Below, piece after piece: positions 54,590-64,000 of a DNA stretch of 64,000 nt (position 1 is its first letter; every line of letters starts with the position of its first letter). The notes under the pieces are model-generated. The model saw only the letters and a program-made list of their open reading frames with translations, made no database searches and was not told the origin of the DNA. The translations under genes and the position numbers were made by a program. The DNA is from Lactobacillales bacterium (GTDB lineage: Bacteria; Bacillota; Bacilli; Lactobacillales; Streptococcaceae): contig JAISJD010000023.1 of the NCBI GenBank assembly GCA_031261705.1, positions 1-64,000 on the forward strand, written 5' to 3'.

Positions 54590-55951
54590 TTACTTTTTAC
54601 GTAAGGAACAGATAAAGAATCCATCTGTCATGAATGTATTGGGCATAATTTGTAGCATACCGTCTTTCACAGCAGCCTGCACGTACGAATTCACCGGAAT
54701 ATTTATTTTCTCAAACTCTGGGTGAGCATTTAAAAACGCATCCACCACTTGACTATTTTCTTCTTCTACAATCGTACATGTACTGTAAGTCATTATACCT
54801 GATTTTTTGAGCGTTGGCGCCACACTTTCAAGAATTTCTAATTGAATTTTTTGCAATTGAAGAAAATCTTTAGAATTTTTATGATATTTGATATCTGGCT
54901 TTCTACGCATTAACCCTAGACCAGAGCAAGGCGCATCAACTAAAATACGGTCAAATTGTTCTTTTTCAAAAACGTCCTGTACCTTTCGTGCATCTAAAAG
55001 CTCAGTTTCTACGACATCCGCCACATGCAATCGCTCCGCATTTTGTTCAACTAAATGAAGTTTATGCTCATGAATGTCTAAAGCAATCACCTTGCCCCCT
55101 TGCTCCTTATCTAAAAAGGTCGCAATATGTGTCGTTTTGCCACCGGGAGCGGCGCAAGCATCTAGTACAAGGTTACTCGGCTCAATCTGCAAGCTTGGAG
55201 CCACCAACATCGAGCTTTCATCTTGAATCGTCATCATTCCATAAGCAAACGACATACTTCCCGCAAGAAAACCCTTTTCTGCTACTACCCCATATGGAGA
55301 AACCTTGCTAGGACGTGCCTCAATATCTTCTTCAGCTAGAGCGTCGACTACTTCTTCTATGGATAATTTACGAGTATCCACACGTGCACTTACACGACTC
55401 GGTTCAAAAAGTGACAAGCCTAGCTCACGTGCTTCCTCAAAACCTAATTGAGTAACCAATTTTTCACAAAGCCACTGTGGCATGGAAAGCTCAACAGAGA
55501 GACGTTTCATCTTGTCCTTGATGGCTTCAATTTCTGGTAAGCCTTGTCGTTGCACATTTCTCAAGACGCCGTTCACGAATTTTCCAGCGCCAGGGTTTCC
55601 GTATTGTTTAGCAATTTCTACCGCATCGTTAATAATCGCATGGTCGGGAATTTTATCCAAAAATTTCATTTGGTAGACCGATAGTGCAAGTAAGGTTTTC
55701 ACCCACGCATCCACTTTTTTAGCTTTGGCTAGAAAGGGCGTGAGATAATATTCTAAGGTCAGCTTGCGAGCAATTGTTCCATAAACTAGCTCTGTAAACA
55801 GGCGACGATCTAAATCGCTTAATTTGCTGTCGTTAATCATGTCGTTTAACAGTAAGTTAGAATACGCATTTCCTTTATTTACCCGTTCCACTGTCAGCAT
55901 TGCTAAAAATCGGGGATTTCTTTGAATTTTATTTGATATTTTCTTTCCCAT
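54590..55951 (-). CDS. rsmB: 16S rRNA m5C967 methyltransferase RsmB
   Basis: 453 aa. NusB-like N-terminal domain, then a SAM-dependent methylase: VLDACAAPGGKTTHIA, DAPCSGLGLMRRKPD and TYSTCTIVEEEN with the two catalytic Cys. Modifies C967 of 16S rRNA. Starts 1 base after the fmt stop, so it is coupled with fmt. Confidence 0.95.
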   Translation of the reverse strand: MGKKISNKIQRNPRFLAMLTVERVNKGNAYSNLLLNDMINDSKLSDLDRRLFTELVYGTIARKLTLEYYLTPFLAKAKKVDAWVKTLLALSVYQMKFLDKIPDHAIINDAVEIAKQYGNPGAGKFVNGVLRNVQRQGLPEIEAIKDKMKRLSVELSMPQWLCEKLVTQLGFEEARELGLSLFEPSRVSARVDTRKLSIEEVVDALAEEDIEARPSKVSPYGVVAEKGFLAGSMSFAYGMMTIQDESSMLVAPSLQIEPSNLVLDACAAPGGKTTHIATFLDKEQGGKVIALDIHEHKLHLVEQNAERLHVADVVETELLDARKVQDVFEKEQFDRILVDAPCSGLGLMRRKPDIKYHKNSKDFLQLQKIQLEILESVAPTLKKSGIMTYSTCTIVEEENSQVVDAFLNAHPEFEKINIPVNSYVQAAVKDGMLQIMPNTFMTDGFFICSLRKK

Positions 55952-55952
55952 G

Positions 55953-56906
55953 CTATTCTCCTAGCTCTAATTTATCGCCAACCTTGACCGATTGACCCAC
56001 ACCGTTTAAAAATTCAACAGTCGTTAATTTTCCCTTACCAGCGGGCTGTAATTCATCAATTTGTAGCACAGTCCCGTTACCAGCCGCAACCCATAGTTGT
56101 TTCTTCGTGCGTTCAATAATCGTGCCAGCAGGTTCTGTTGTTGTTTCTTCTGAAAGAGGAGTTGTGTGGAACAGTTTCCAGCGTTGCCCACCATACACAG
56201 TAAAGGCAATCGGCCATGGGTGCATGCCACGCACTTGATTATCTACCTCAATTGCGGTTTTATTCCATGAAATTTGTTCTTGTTCCCTCGTGATATTTGG
56301 TGAAAAAGTCGCCTTTGACTCATCCTGTGGAACTGGCGTAATTTCCCCCGCTAGGTAATGTGGTAGCATATCTAGCAATAGTTCTTTCCCTAATGCTGAC
56401 AATTTATCAAACATGGTACCCACATTATCCTGCTTAGTAATAGGTAAGGCTTTTTGCGCCAGCATATCTCCTGCATCCATTTTCTTCACCATTTCCATAA
56501 TTGTGACCCCAGTTTCTGCTTCTCCGTTAATAATAGAATAGTGAACAGGTGCGCCCCCACGATATTTTGGTAATAGTGACGCATGAACATTAATCGCTCC
56601 ATGTTTTGGTGCTTGAAGTAATTTTTCTGGAAGAAATTGCCCGAACGCCGCCGTGACAATTAAATCCATATCCATTGCTAAAAGTTCTTCCATTTCAGGT
56701 GAATTAGAAATTTTTTCCGGTTGTAAAACCTTTAAACCATGTTGAAGTGCCGCTGCTTTGACCGGAGGAGGAGTAATCACTTTTTTACGCCCCACTGGAC
56801 GGTCTGGCTGAGTCACTACCGCTAAAATTTCATAGCCTTTTTCTAATAATCCCTCTAAAATAGGAACGGAAAAATCAGGCGTTCCCATAAAAACAATTTT
56901 AGTCAT
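55953..56906 (-). CDS. fmt: Methionyl-tRNA formyltransferase
   Basis: 317 aa; formylates initiator Met-t[20 protein letters not shown] start, catalytic [20 protein letters not shown] and [16 protein letters not shown]. The ATG follows GGAGGAAAG and overlaps the end of def by 8 bases. Confidence 0.96.
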   Translation of the reverse strand: MTKIVFMGTPDFSVPILEGLLEKGYEILAVVTQPDRPVGRKKVITPPPVKAAALQHGLKVLQPEKISNSPEMEELLAMDMDLIVTAAFGQFLPEKLLQAPKHGAINVHASLLPKYRGGAPVHYSIINGEAETGVTIMEMVKKMDAGDMLAQKALPITKQDNVGTMFDKLSALGKELLLDMLPHYLAGEITPVPQDESKATFSPNITREQEQISWNKTAIEVDNQVRGMHPWPIAFTVYGGQRWKLFHTTPLSEETTTEPAGTIIERTKKQLWVAAGNGTVLQIDELQPAGKGKLTTVEFLNGVGQSVKVGDKLELGE

Positions 56907-57423
56907 GCTCGCTTTCCTCCACTTCTCCATGCTCAAGCTCATATTGTTCATAATAGCTTTCTAAATCTTCTTCTTTAATCTCATCAATCATCTTATCAAT
57001 GAATAAAATGCCGTCTAAATGGTCGACCTCATGCTGAATCGCACGTGCGAAATAACCATACGCCTCCATCGCCAAGTGTGTTCCCTCACGGTCATAAAAC
57101 TCCACCACGATTTTATCTGCTCGTTCCACTGTGCCAAAAACATGCGGAATGCTCAAGCACCCTTCAACAAAAATATCCGAGCCTTCTTTTTTCGTAATCA
57201 CGGGATTAATCAGATAAAATGCCTCATCCTCGGGGACAACCTGCACCACTGCCAGACGTAGTGAACTCCCTACTTGAGGTGCGGCAATGCCAACACCATC
57301 TTGTGCGCTCATAGTTTCTTGCATATTGTCTAATAAATCTAAAATCTCTTGATTAATTTCTGTGACGAATTCTGTTTTTGCCCTCAATAAATCATTGGGA
57401 TGTATCACTACTGGTAATTCCAT
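56899..57423 (-). CDS. def: Peptide deformylase
   Basis: 174 aa metallohydrolase that removes the formyl group from new proteins. All three motifs are present: [17 protein letters not shown] and [12 protein letters not shown] (metal Cys and two His). Acidic C-terminal tail. Between priA and fmt as usual. Confidence 0.96.
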   Translation of the reverse strand: MELPVVIHPNDLLRAKTEFVTEINQEILDLLDNMQETMSAQDGVGIAAPQVGSSLRLAVVQVVPEDEAFYLINPVITKKEGSDIFVEGCLSIPHVFGTVERADKIVVEFYDREGTHLAMEAYGYFARAIQHEVDHLDGILFIDKMIDEIKEEDLESYYEQYELEHGEVEESEHD

Positions 57424-57439
57424 ACTTTTCTCCTATTCC

Positions 57440-59857
57440 TTAGGCAAAGTTCATCGGGTCTGCATCAATGGAAATATTCAGACCACGAAAGGCTTCACTC
57501 TGGTTTTCTACTAAAATATTTTCTAATGTTTCTTGTAATTTTTCTTCAAATTTATATTTAATAATGATTTGGTAATAATATTGATTATTCACCCGTGCAA
57601 TAGACTTCGGCGTTGGTCCCAAGAGGATTGTTTTCGGACTTAACGCTCGCTTTAGCTGTTGATGAAGCTGATAAATCTTCTTGGCAGCTACATTCTCCTC
57701 CTTATGACTGACGACAATCTGTGCCGTAAAATAATAAGGTGGATAGCCTGCAAGGTGACGAATCCCCATTTCACGTTGATAAAAGGCTTCATAATCTTGT
57801 GCTTGAGCTAGACGAATCGCATAATGCTCGGGGTTATACGTTTGGATGATGACTTCCCCAGCCTTATCCCCACGCCCCGCTCGTCCACTGACCTGTGTCA
57901 ATAACTGAAACGTCCGCTCGCTTGAACGAAAATCAGGTAGATTCAGCGCTGTATCGGCATTTAACACCCCGACGAGCGTAACATCTGGAAAGTCTAGCCC
58001 CTTGGCAATCATCTGTGTACCCAATAAAATATCAGCTTCGTGATTGCCAAATGCTTGTAGAATTTTCTCATGAGCGCCTTTTTTTCGTGTCGTATCCACG
58101 TCCATACGCAAAATGCGTGCATGTGGCATGAGCTTCATTAATTCCTGCTCGACTTTTTGTGTTCCTGTTCCATAATATCTGATTTTTTTACTTTGACAAT
58201 TGGCACAGGTCGTTGGAATAGCCTCCTCATGACCGCAATAATGACACCGCATCGAATGGGTATCCATATGAAGTGTCAGTGAAATATCACAATTGGGACA
58301 CTGCAAAACATAGCCACATTCCCGACACATCATAAATGACGAGTACCCTCTACGATTTAGCATTAAAACAGACTGTTCCTGCTTTTCGATACGGTCGGCT
58401 AATTTATCAAGGAGTATTTTGGTAAATTCCTGTGTACCGCCTTTCCCATACTCTGCTCGAAAATCAATCACTTCAACAGTTGGAAGAACGGCATTTTCAC
58501 TTGCACGTTCAGGCAAAAGCACCAATTGATAAACGTTTTTCTGCGCTCGAGCTCGAGATTCTAACGAAGGCGTGGCACTCCCTAGCACTACTGGACAATG
58601 CGCATAATTGCCCCGCCAAATCGCTAAATCACGTGCATGATAACGAGGAGTTTTATCCTGCTTGTAGCTTGCCTCGTGTTCCTCATCAATAATGATAACC
58701 CCGAGATTTTCCAATGGAGCAAAAATTGCAGAACGAGCCCCGACCACAACCCGTGCCTCTTTTCGCTCAATTTTCCGCCACTCGTCATACTTTTCCCCTT
58801 GACCTAGACCACTGTGTAAAACTGCCACCTCTGTCCCAAACCGCCCGATAAATCGTTCGACCATTTGTGGCGTAAGAGAAATTTCTGGAACAAGCATAAT
58901 CGCCGTTTTCCCTTGTTCAAGTGCTTCGGCAATCGTTTGAAGATAGACTTCTGTCTTGCCACTTCCTGTAATTCCTTCTAATAAAAATGTCCGATTTTGC
59001 TCCGCTTTCATCGCCTCTACAAATTCATTTTTAGCCAGTTGCTGTGCAGGATTCAACTTCAAAGGCTCCGTTTTCGGATAATTGGCAAAATCGTAAGGGT
59101 TGCGGTAAACCTCTCGTTCAAAAATGGTAAGCCAGTTACTTTTTTCAGCAGCATTAATGGTCGCTGTCGTAATTTCACACATTTCTTTTAATTCTTTTAT
59201 TTTGAGCTCTTCTTGCGCATGCGCTCCTAACACCTCTAAAATTTTTTGCTTTTGAACAGCATTTTTCTTTTGGTTTGCAAGTTCTTCTTGAGCCTCTTCC
59301 ATGCTCAATAAGCCTCGAACCCAGCGTTCTTTTTTCGCCCGATTCCGCTTTTTGACCTCATAACGCACTTCCACCTTGCTAGCCGTACGCAATTTCATGA
59401 GCTTAGGTAACAGACCTGCCGCTTCCGCTTCGTTCCACTCTAACTCTTTCTTCTCCCCGAAAATTTGTTGCTCTTCCGAGGTTAAGCTATCCGTTGGAAA
59501 AATATATTTAAAATAATCTGAGCGCAACACACTGGGTAACATCGTTTGTAAGCAATTTATTTTAAACGAAAAAGTCTTTTCCTTCATATAATCAGCAAGC
59601 GCAAGTAACTCCGTGTTCAGCACGGGCACTAAATCCATGACTGACACGATTTCCTTTAACTCTTGCGTTTCATTTTTTACTGCTTGATTCATCCCAACGA
59701 CAAATCCTTGCACCAACCTATTTCCCTTACCAAAAGGAACAATCACTCGCATTCCCACTTGCAAACTCTCACTAAGTGCAAAGGGTACAATATAAGAATA
59801 AGGTTGATCGGTCTGCATCGCTGGAACATCTACAATCACTTCACAGGTTATATTCAT
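57440..59857 (-). CDS. priA: Primosomal replication restart helicase PriA
   Basis: 805 aa. N-terminal DNA-binding domain, helicase Walker A LEGITGSGKTEVYL, DEEH box IDEEHEASYKQ, zinc site with CRECGYVLQCPNC, CHYCG and CANC, and motif VI QVSGRAGRGDK. Restarts stalled forks. The ATG (MNITCEVIVDV) lies behind GGTGGTGA. Repeat copy C begins just upstream and may include its promoter. Confidence 0.96.
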   Translation of the reverse strand: MNITCEVIVDVPAMQTDQPYSYIVPFALSESLQVGMRVIVPFGKGNRLVQGFVVGMNQAVKNETQELKEIVSVMDLVPVLNTELLALADYMKEKTFSFKINCLQTMLPSVLRSDYFKYIFPTDSLTSEEQQIFGEKKELEWNEAEAAGLLPKLMKLRTASKVEVRYEVKKRNRAKKERWVRGLLSMEEAQEELANQKKNAVQKQKILEVLGAHAQEELKIKELKEMCEITTATINAAEKSNWLTIFEREVYRNPYDFANYPKTEPLKLNPAQQLAKNEFVEAMKAEQNRTFLLEGITGSGKTEVYLQTIAEALEQGKTAIMLVPEISLTPQMVERFIGRFGTEVAVLHSGLGQGEKYDEWRKIERKEARVVVGARSAIFAPLENLGVIIIDEEHEASYKQDKTPRYHARDLAIWRGNYAHCPVVLGSATPSLESRARAQKNVYQLVLLPERASENAVLPTVEVIDFRAEYGKGGTQEFTKILLDKLADRIEKQEQSVLMLNRRGYSSFMMCRECGYVLQCPNCDISLTLHMDTHSMRCHYCGHEEAIPTTCANCQSKKIRYYGTGTQKVEQELMKLMPHARILRMDVDTTRKKGAHEKILQAFGNHEADILLGTQMIAKGLDFPDVTLVGVLNADTALNLPDFRSSERTFQLLTQVSGRAGRGDKAGEVIIQTYNPEHYAIRLAQAQDYEAFYQREMGIRHLAGYPPYYFTAQIVVSHKEENVAAKKIYQLHQQLKRALSPKTILLGPTPKSIARVNNQYYYQIIIKYKFEEKLQETLENILVENQSEAFRGLNISIDADPMNFA

Positions 59858-59875
59858 CTCATTCACCACCAATTT

Positions 59876-60003
59876 ACAAAGCTAAGAGAAGCGGATAAAA
59901 ATCGAGAAAAATAGAAAAATCACGGGATGATGCTCTTTATCATTGTGGGATTTTATCTTTTTTCTTGTATTTTTGCTTCTCGTGCTCGACTTCATTAAAG
60001 AGC
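59876..60003. repeat. Intergenic repeat copy C
   Basis: Begins ACAAAGCTAAGAGAA, contains ATCGAGAAAAATAG and TCTTTTTTCTTGTATTT, and ends CGTGCTCGACTTCATTAAAG. Its centre forms a stem (GGGATGAT/ATCATTGTGGGA). It separates priA from rpoZ. Confidence 0.75.
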
Positions 60004-60080
60004 GAAAATCTTTAAGTATCTTAAGATAAATGACTAAAAGGACCAGAACACACCCGTTCCAGCCCTTCCAGTTCTTTTAA

Positions 60081-60386
60081 TTACATACTTTGTTCTGCTT
60101 CGATTTGTTGTTTTAATTTTTCTTGTTCTTGTTCAGCTGCAATTCTAGCCGCTTCTTTTTCACGACGAATGCGTTCACGTTTAGCTTCTGGGTTTGGGTG
60201 GTTGACGACATGTCCCCCTTCAATTTCTTCTAACGCATGTTGTACAGCCTTTACGCTCTTGAAATCGTCCATGGTTGGTTCAGCACCTTCTTCTAACTCA
60301 TGTGCGCGTTTACTAGCTAAAATCACTAGAGAATATTTTGAATTTACTTGGTCTAATAATTTGTCAATTGACGGTTTTAACATCAT
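60081..60386 (-). CDS. rpoZ: RNA polymerase omega subunit
   Basis: 101 aa ([31 protein letters not shown]), with a charged helical tail rich in Glu/Arg/Gln. Supports RNA polymerase assembly. Two adjacent ATGs are possible starts. Follows gmk by 26 bases, the usual operon. Confidence 0.95.
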   Translation of the reverse strand: MMLKPSIDKLLDQVNSKYSLVILASKRAHELEEGAEPTMDDFKSVKAVQHALEEIEGGHVVNHPNPEAKRERIRREKEAARIAAEQEQEKLKQQIEAEQSM

Positions 60387-60412
60387 TTGCCTTACATCTC
60401 CTTTTGGTTCAA

Positions 60413-61341
<929 letters not shown>

Positions 61342-61385
61342 AAAACTTCGACAAGTGGCTCAACAGAACCCTTTATCGAAGTTTT
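61342..61385 (-). terminator. Terminator displaced by the 733-bp element
   Basis: Minus strand AAAACTTCGA and TCGAAGTTTT pair perfectly over 10 bp and run into TTTTTT. It directly precedes the left target duplicate; without the inserted element it would lie right behind the gene at 62132-62422. Confidence 0.85.
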
Positions 61386-61491
61386 AAAAATTAGGCTCTG
61401 TTAGCTGTAAGTGTTGATTTTGATAAAAAACCAAAATATTGATTTCAATGAGTCAATATTAGTTTTTTCAGAATACTTATTTCCATCTCCC

Positions 61492-61545
61492 TCAGAAAGC
61501 AGCAATCTGTTCCTCATCCATCGTTAATTCTCGTAATTTCGCCAT
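61492..61545 (-). pseudogene. 17-codon frame in the 733-bp element
   Basis: MAKLRELTMDEEQIAAF then stop, behind GAAGAGGTGG. A neighbouring frame continues LREMEISILKKL, so a frameshifted gene start is likely. Function unknown. Confidence 0.4.
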
Positions 61546-61610
61546 CTGATTTACCACCTCTTCACAATCATTTATTATCAACTAGCGCTAAAAAAGAAAC
61601 AAGTTAGAAG

Positions 61611-61636
61611 AAAAAGACCGAGCAGAAGCGCAGTCT
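61611..61636 (-). terminator. Terminator of the pyrophosphatase-like gene
   Basis: Minus strand GACTGCGC pairs (two mismatches or wobbles) with GCTCGGTC around TTCT, followed by TTTTTCTT. Confidence 0.55.
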
Positions 61637-61652
61637 AATTGATTGAATTTAA

Positions 61653-61960
61653 CTAAACAAGTTCTATCGTTGAATCAAAAAATTGCTCCATAAAATTGAT
61701 TTTCTCGCGGATTACTTCAGTGGTATAGCGCTGACCTGCAGGAGCTACAACCCACTTTGTTTCTACGTCATCATGTCTTGTGACGATAGCCCCGTGAAAC
61801 TTTCTAGCGGCTCAGCCGAGTCGTTTAATATATACGCATCTTGTTCTTCACTATCGCCACCCATAACGCCATTGACGTAGCCGTAATTGATTGGATAGGT
61901 TGTTCCGTGATGAACATAGCCAATTGGTCTGTCGACTGTAACTGTGATTACTTTCTTCAT
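61653..61960 (-). pseudogene. Frameshifted inorganic pyrophosphatase-like gene
   Basis: The start MKKVITVTVDRPIGYVHHG continues TYPINYGYVNGVMGGDSEEQDAYIL, the pattern of small family I pyrophosphatase relatives (DRP-G, YPINYGYV, D-E-D). After ESFTG the frame is lost in a GGGG tract at 61790-61793. One added G restores AIVTRHDDVETKWVVAPAGQ to a stop at 61653. SD GAGGTG precedes the ATG. It is cargo of the TIR element. Confidence 0.75.
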
Positions 61961-62131
61961 AACGCACACCTCACATTTTCTCTATTTTAACATGAAAAAA
62001 GACAATAAATTTCTCAATGCTAGCGTTTTTTGTTTGAAAAATAATCTCAACGTTTTTTATTTGGGGTAACTAGGGAGCAACGAAACGGTGATATTACGAA
62101 AATCAACACTTACGGCTAACAGAGCCAAAAA

Positions 62132-62422
62132 TTAAAAGCCCATGTCGCTTAACTTGTTGACAACTGCTTGCACATTTTCACGGCGTTTAAAATCTTTTTC
62201 CACTGGACCTGTCACTTCACGTGCGTCCACACGTACAATGTAACGGCGGTCTAGGGTAATTGATTGCTCATTCACAAAAATTTGAACGTGCTTGTCCGTA
62301 ATTTTCACACAAGCATCTTCCCAAGCATCAAATGCGTCTTTTTCAGAATAAACTTCTTTTTTCACTAATACACGATCGTTAAATACATGAAAAGCAATAT
62401 CGTAAAATTTGCCTTTGCTCAT
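62132..62422 (-). CDS. Conserved-looking hypothetical protein, 96 aa
   Basis: MSKGKFYDIAFHVFNDRVLV to a C-terminal VVNKLSDMGF. It is a soluble, charged protein without signal or known motif (DAWEDACVKITDKHVQIFVN, LDRRYIVRVDARE). SD AAGGTGAG is good. Its stop codon lies inside the target duplicate of the 733-bp element, which inserted 5 bases after it. Family not recognised. Confidence 0.7.
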   Translation of the reverse strand: MSKGKFYDIAFHVFNDRVLVKKEVYSEKDAFDAWEDACVKITDKHVQIFVNEQSITLDRRYIVRVDAREVTGPVEKDFKRRENVQAVVNKLSDMGF

Positions 62423-62540
62423 AGAACTCACCTTCATTTCTTTATTTAGGGTTTTCAATTGGTCGGCAACCCTAAAACCGTCTTGACTACTTTTATTATA
62501 ACTCTATTTATTCAATTTATGCTGAATTGTTATCCTTCAA

Positions 62541-62783
62541 TTATTTCTTTTCCAAAGATAGCTCGATAATTTTTTCGCATAAAGCCACATATCCTATGCC
62601 AGCAGCACTTGCTTCTTGCGGCAGCAAGCTTGTTGGTGTCATACCGGGTAGAGTGTTTGCCTCGATACAATAGGCATTTTGTTCATCATCTACTATAAAG
62701 TCTGTCCTTGAATAGACGGAAAGATTGAGAATTTTATGCACTTCTAGTGCAAGCTTTTGTAATTTCATCGTTAACTCGGCGGG
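62541..62783 (-). pseudogene. ddl: 3' part of D-Ala-D-Ala ligase gene, interrupted by IS
   Basis: About 80 codons from VPAELTMKLQKLAL through YSRTDFIVDDEQNAYCIEAN to the end. The N-TLPGMTPTSLLPQ motif is the metal/substrate site of Ddl. The frame runs directly out of the IS605-type right end; the other half must lie left of the element beyond the window. Ddl makes the D-Ala-D-Ala of peptidoglycan and is normally essential. Confidence 0.85.
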
Positions 62784-62784
62784 G

Positions 62785-62920
62785 ACTGCTCGGTGCTAAA
62801 GCATCAGAGCTTCTGGGAACAGAGCTGACTTGCTGTTTAGATGTTTCTAACCAGTAGAGGTTACTCCTATGTCTCCTTACAGAGCCAAAGCGTGTCCCAC
62901 GCTTATGCCCTTTAACGTTA
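62785..62920 (-). ncRNA. Putative reRNA/omegaRNA and right end of the TnpB element
   Basis: The segment after the tnpB stop contains GCGTGGGACACGC and ends in an imperfect hairpin GCTCGGTGCTAAAGCATC at 62788-62810, as at right ends of IS605-type elements. In TnpB systems this region is the guide RNA scaffold, and the flanking DNA (here ddl) supplies the guide. Confidence 0.6.
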
Positions 62921-64000
62921 GGCGAACGCTTTATTCAAAATGTTAACAGCCGCATTGATGTCTCTATCATGGTGAGTCCCACAATATGGACAAGTGAATT
63001 CACGAACACTAAGTGGTTTTTTACCTGTATTTTCACCGCAGGCTGAACAGTTTTGTGAAGTGTATTGTGGTGCAACTAAAATAAGCTGTTTACCGTACCA
63101 TTCACATTTATATTCGAGCATGGACTTGATTTTCGCCCATGCGGAATCAGCGATTGAACGTGATAACTTATGGTTTTGCATCATATTTTTGGTTTGAAGT
63201 TCTTCCATTGCAATAACATCGAACTCTTTAACGAGTGATGTCGTGTATTTTTGCAGGTAGTCTTCTCGTTGATTAGCAATCTTGCGATTGATTTTAGCTA
63301 CCATTTGACGTGCTTTTTCAACATTTTTGAAGTCGGACATATCAAGCTCAACACCATTTTTCTTAGCGTCATCAATCTTCTTATTGGTTTGAATTCTACG
63401 TCTAGCAAGCTTACGTTCCCAAAGACGACGCTTTTTAGCCATAGTACGTTCGAACTTTTTGTTTTTGAGTTTAAACCCATTGGATTGAATAACTAAGTCA
63501 GCAAGTCCTAAGTCAAGACCAACCGCGTTGCCTGTTTTATCTAACGTTACTGGTTCGTACTCAACTTGAATAGTCGCTGAATACTTACCCGTTGGGTTTT
63601 TATGAATAACAGCACTCTTAATCTTGCCTTGAATACGTTCTAATCCATAGGCTTTTACAAGACCTAATTTTGGTAGCTTGATGTAGTGATTGTCAACAAC
63701 TGTAATGTTTTTGTTAATACATTTTGATTTGTAGCTATTGTGCGGTTGTTTACGACGTTCAAATTTTGGACGGTCATTTTGCCCTTTGAAAAAGCGTTGA
63801 TATGCTTGGTCTAAGTCGGCAATTCCGTATTCAAGGCATGTACTTTCGGCGTTTTTCAAAAATGGAAATTCAGCCTTTAAGGCTTTCAAGCAGTAAATCA
63901 TAGCAAACTTGCTTTGATATTTACCACCGTTTTCGTACCGTGCTATTTGCATACCCAACATTTTGTTTTTGACGAAACGACGATGTTTGATATTGGTATC
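62918..64000 (-). CDS. tnpB: TnpB RNA-guided nuclease (IS605 type), 5' end outside window
   Basis: At least 360 aa, open through the window edge. RuvC residues: VGLDLGLADLVI (Asp), AMEELQTKNM (Glu) and HDRDINAAVNIL (Asp); zinc finger CSACGENTG and CPYCGTHH. All catalytic parts are intact, unlike the truncated tnpB at 40131. Family: RNA-guided DNA nuclease that helps IS copies persist. No tnpA is visible in the window for this element. It sits inside ddl. Confidence 0.93.
   Translation of the reverse strand, partial: DTNIKHRRFVKNKMLGMQIARYENGGKYQSKFAMIYCLKALKAEFPFLKNAESTCLEYGIADLDQAYQRFFKGQNDRPKFERRKQPHNSYKSKCINKNITVVDNHYIKLPKLGLVKAYGLERIQGKIKSAVIHKNPTGKYSATIQVEYEPVTLDKTGNAVGLDLGLADLVIQSNGFKLKNKKFERTMAKKRRLWERKLARRRIQTNKKIDDAKKNGVELDMSDFKNVEKARQMVAKINRKIANQREDYLQKYTTSLVKEFDVIAMEELQTKNMMQNHKLSRSIADSAWAKIKSMLEYKCEWYGKQLILVAPQYTSQNCSACGENTGKKPLSVREFTCPYCGTHHDRDINAAVNILNKAFA

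Larger units (their letters stand above)
61394..62126. mobile_element. 733-bp transposase-less element with TIRs and 8-bp TSD
   Basis: The ends GGCTCTGTTAGCTGTAAGTG and GGCTCTGTTAGCCGTAAGTG continue as 28-bp inverted repeats with one mismatch. Both sides are flanked by AAAAATTA (61386-61393 and 62127-62134), a perfect 8-bp target duplication. It holds a pyrophosphatase-like pseudogene and a short peptide frame but no transposase. Terminal GGCTCT and 8-bp duplication suggest mobilisation by an ISL3-type transposase. Confidence 0.88.

Overview
The window looks like a chromosomal segment of a low-GC Gram-positive coccus in Lactobacillales, most likely Enterococcaceae. The evidence is the gene neighbourhoods: tmk-darA-holB, walRKHIJ, mreC-mreD-pcsB, a lysine-type MurE, mprF, L,D-transpeptidase, rplM-rpsI, and gmk-rpoZ-priA-def-fmt-rsmB-stp-prkC. 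The species cannot be fixed from sequence reading alone. Most genes have clear Shine-Dalgarno sites. Several starts are TTG or GTG placed by the SD (tmk, walR, mreC, ldt, one permease).

Layout. 1-3.9 kb: DNA replication genes, then a split threonine/serine exporter pair. 4.1-6.6 kb: an orphan PTS EIIC and a GntR/HutC regulator that share a putative operator. 6.6-12.2 kb: the complete WalRK cell-wall regulon operon. 12.4-15.6 kb: a polar amino-acid (probably glutamine) ABC importer. 15.7-18.5 kb: pcsB, mreD, mreC. 18.6-24.3 kb: a drug exporter, then icd and acnA with no citrate synthase between them. 24.5-37.6 kb: small enzymes, a lipid II flippase-like protein, murE, mprF, and an L,D-transpeptidase flanked by two paralogous hydrolases.

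37.7-46.3 kb is an AT-rich accessory island built from IS remnants (ISL3-like ends, IS200/IS605, IS30, IS21) and broken genes: a quorum-sensing-type histidine kinase tail, a PedC-like thioredoxin fragment, small secreted/membrane proteins, and an orphan MntA nucleotidyltransferase. Its centrepiece is a listeriolysin S/streptolysin S-type locus read leftwards from 45.3 kb: a 49-codon Cys/Ser/Thr-rich precursor gene, an attenuator-like terminator, ABC ATPase, ABC permease, a small membrane protein, and a SagB-type dehydrogenase that is both frameshifted and cut off by an IS end. The cyclodehydratase and protease genes are absent, so the locus looks like a decayed thiazole/oxazole-modified toxin cluster that keeps its precursor and export genes.

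46.4-61.0 kb returns to core genes: ribosomal proteins S9/L13 with an L13 leader, Dps, zinc-free L32/L33, PrkC/Stp, rsmB, fmt, def, priA, rpoZ, gmk. PrkC carries an unusual double helix-turn-helix segment before its membrane anchor. At 61.4-62.1 kb sits a transposase-less 733-bp element with 28-bp inverted repeats and a perfect 8-bp target duplication. It carries a frameshifted pyrophosphatase-like gene and lies exactly between a gene and its terminator. At the right edge a TnpB-bearing IS605-type element interrupts the D-Ala-D-Ala ligase gene (ddl). A diverged 120-190 bp intergenic repeat family occurs three times in the same orientation.
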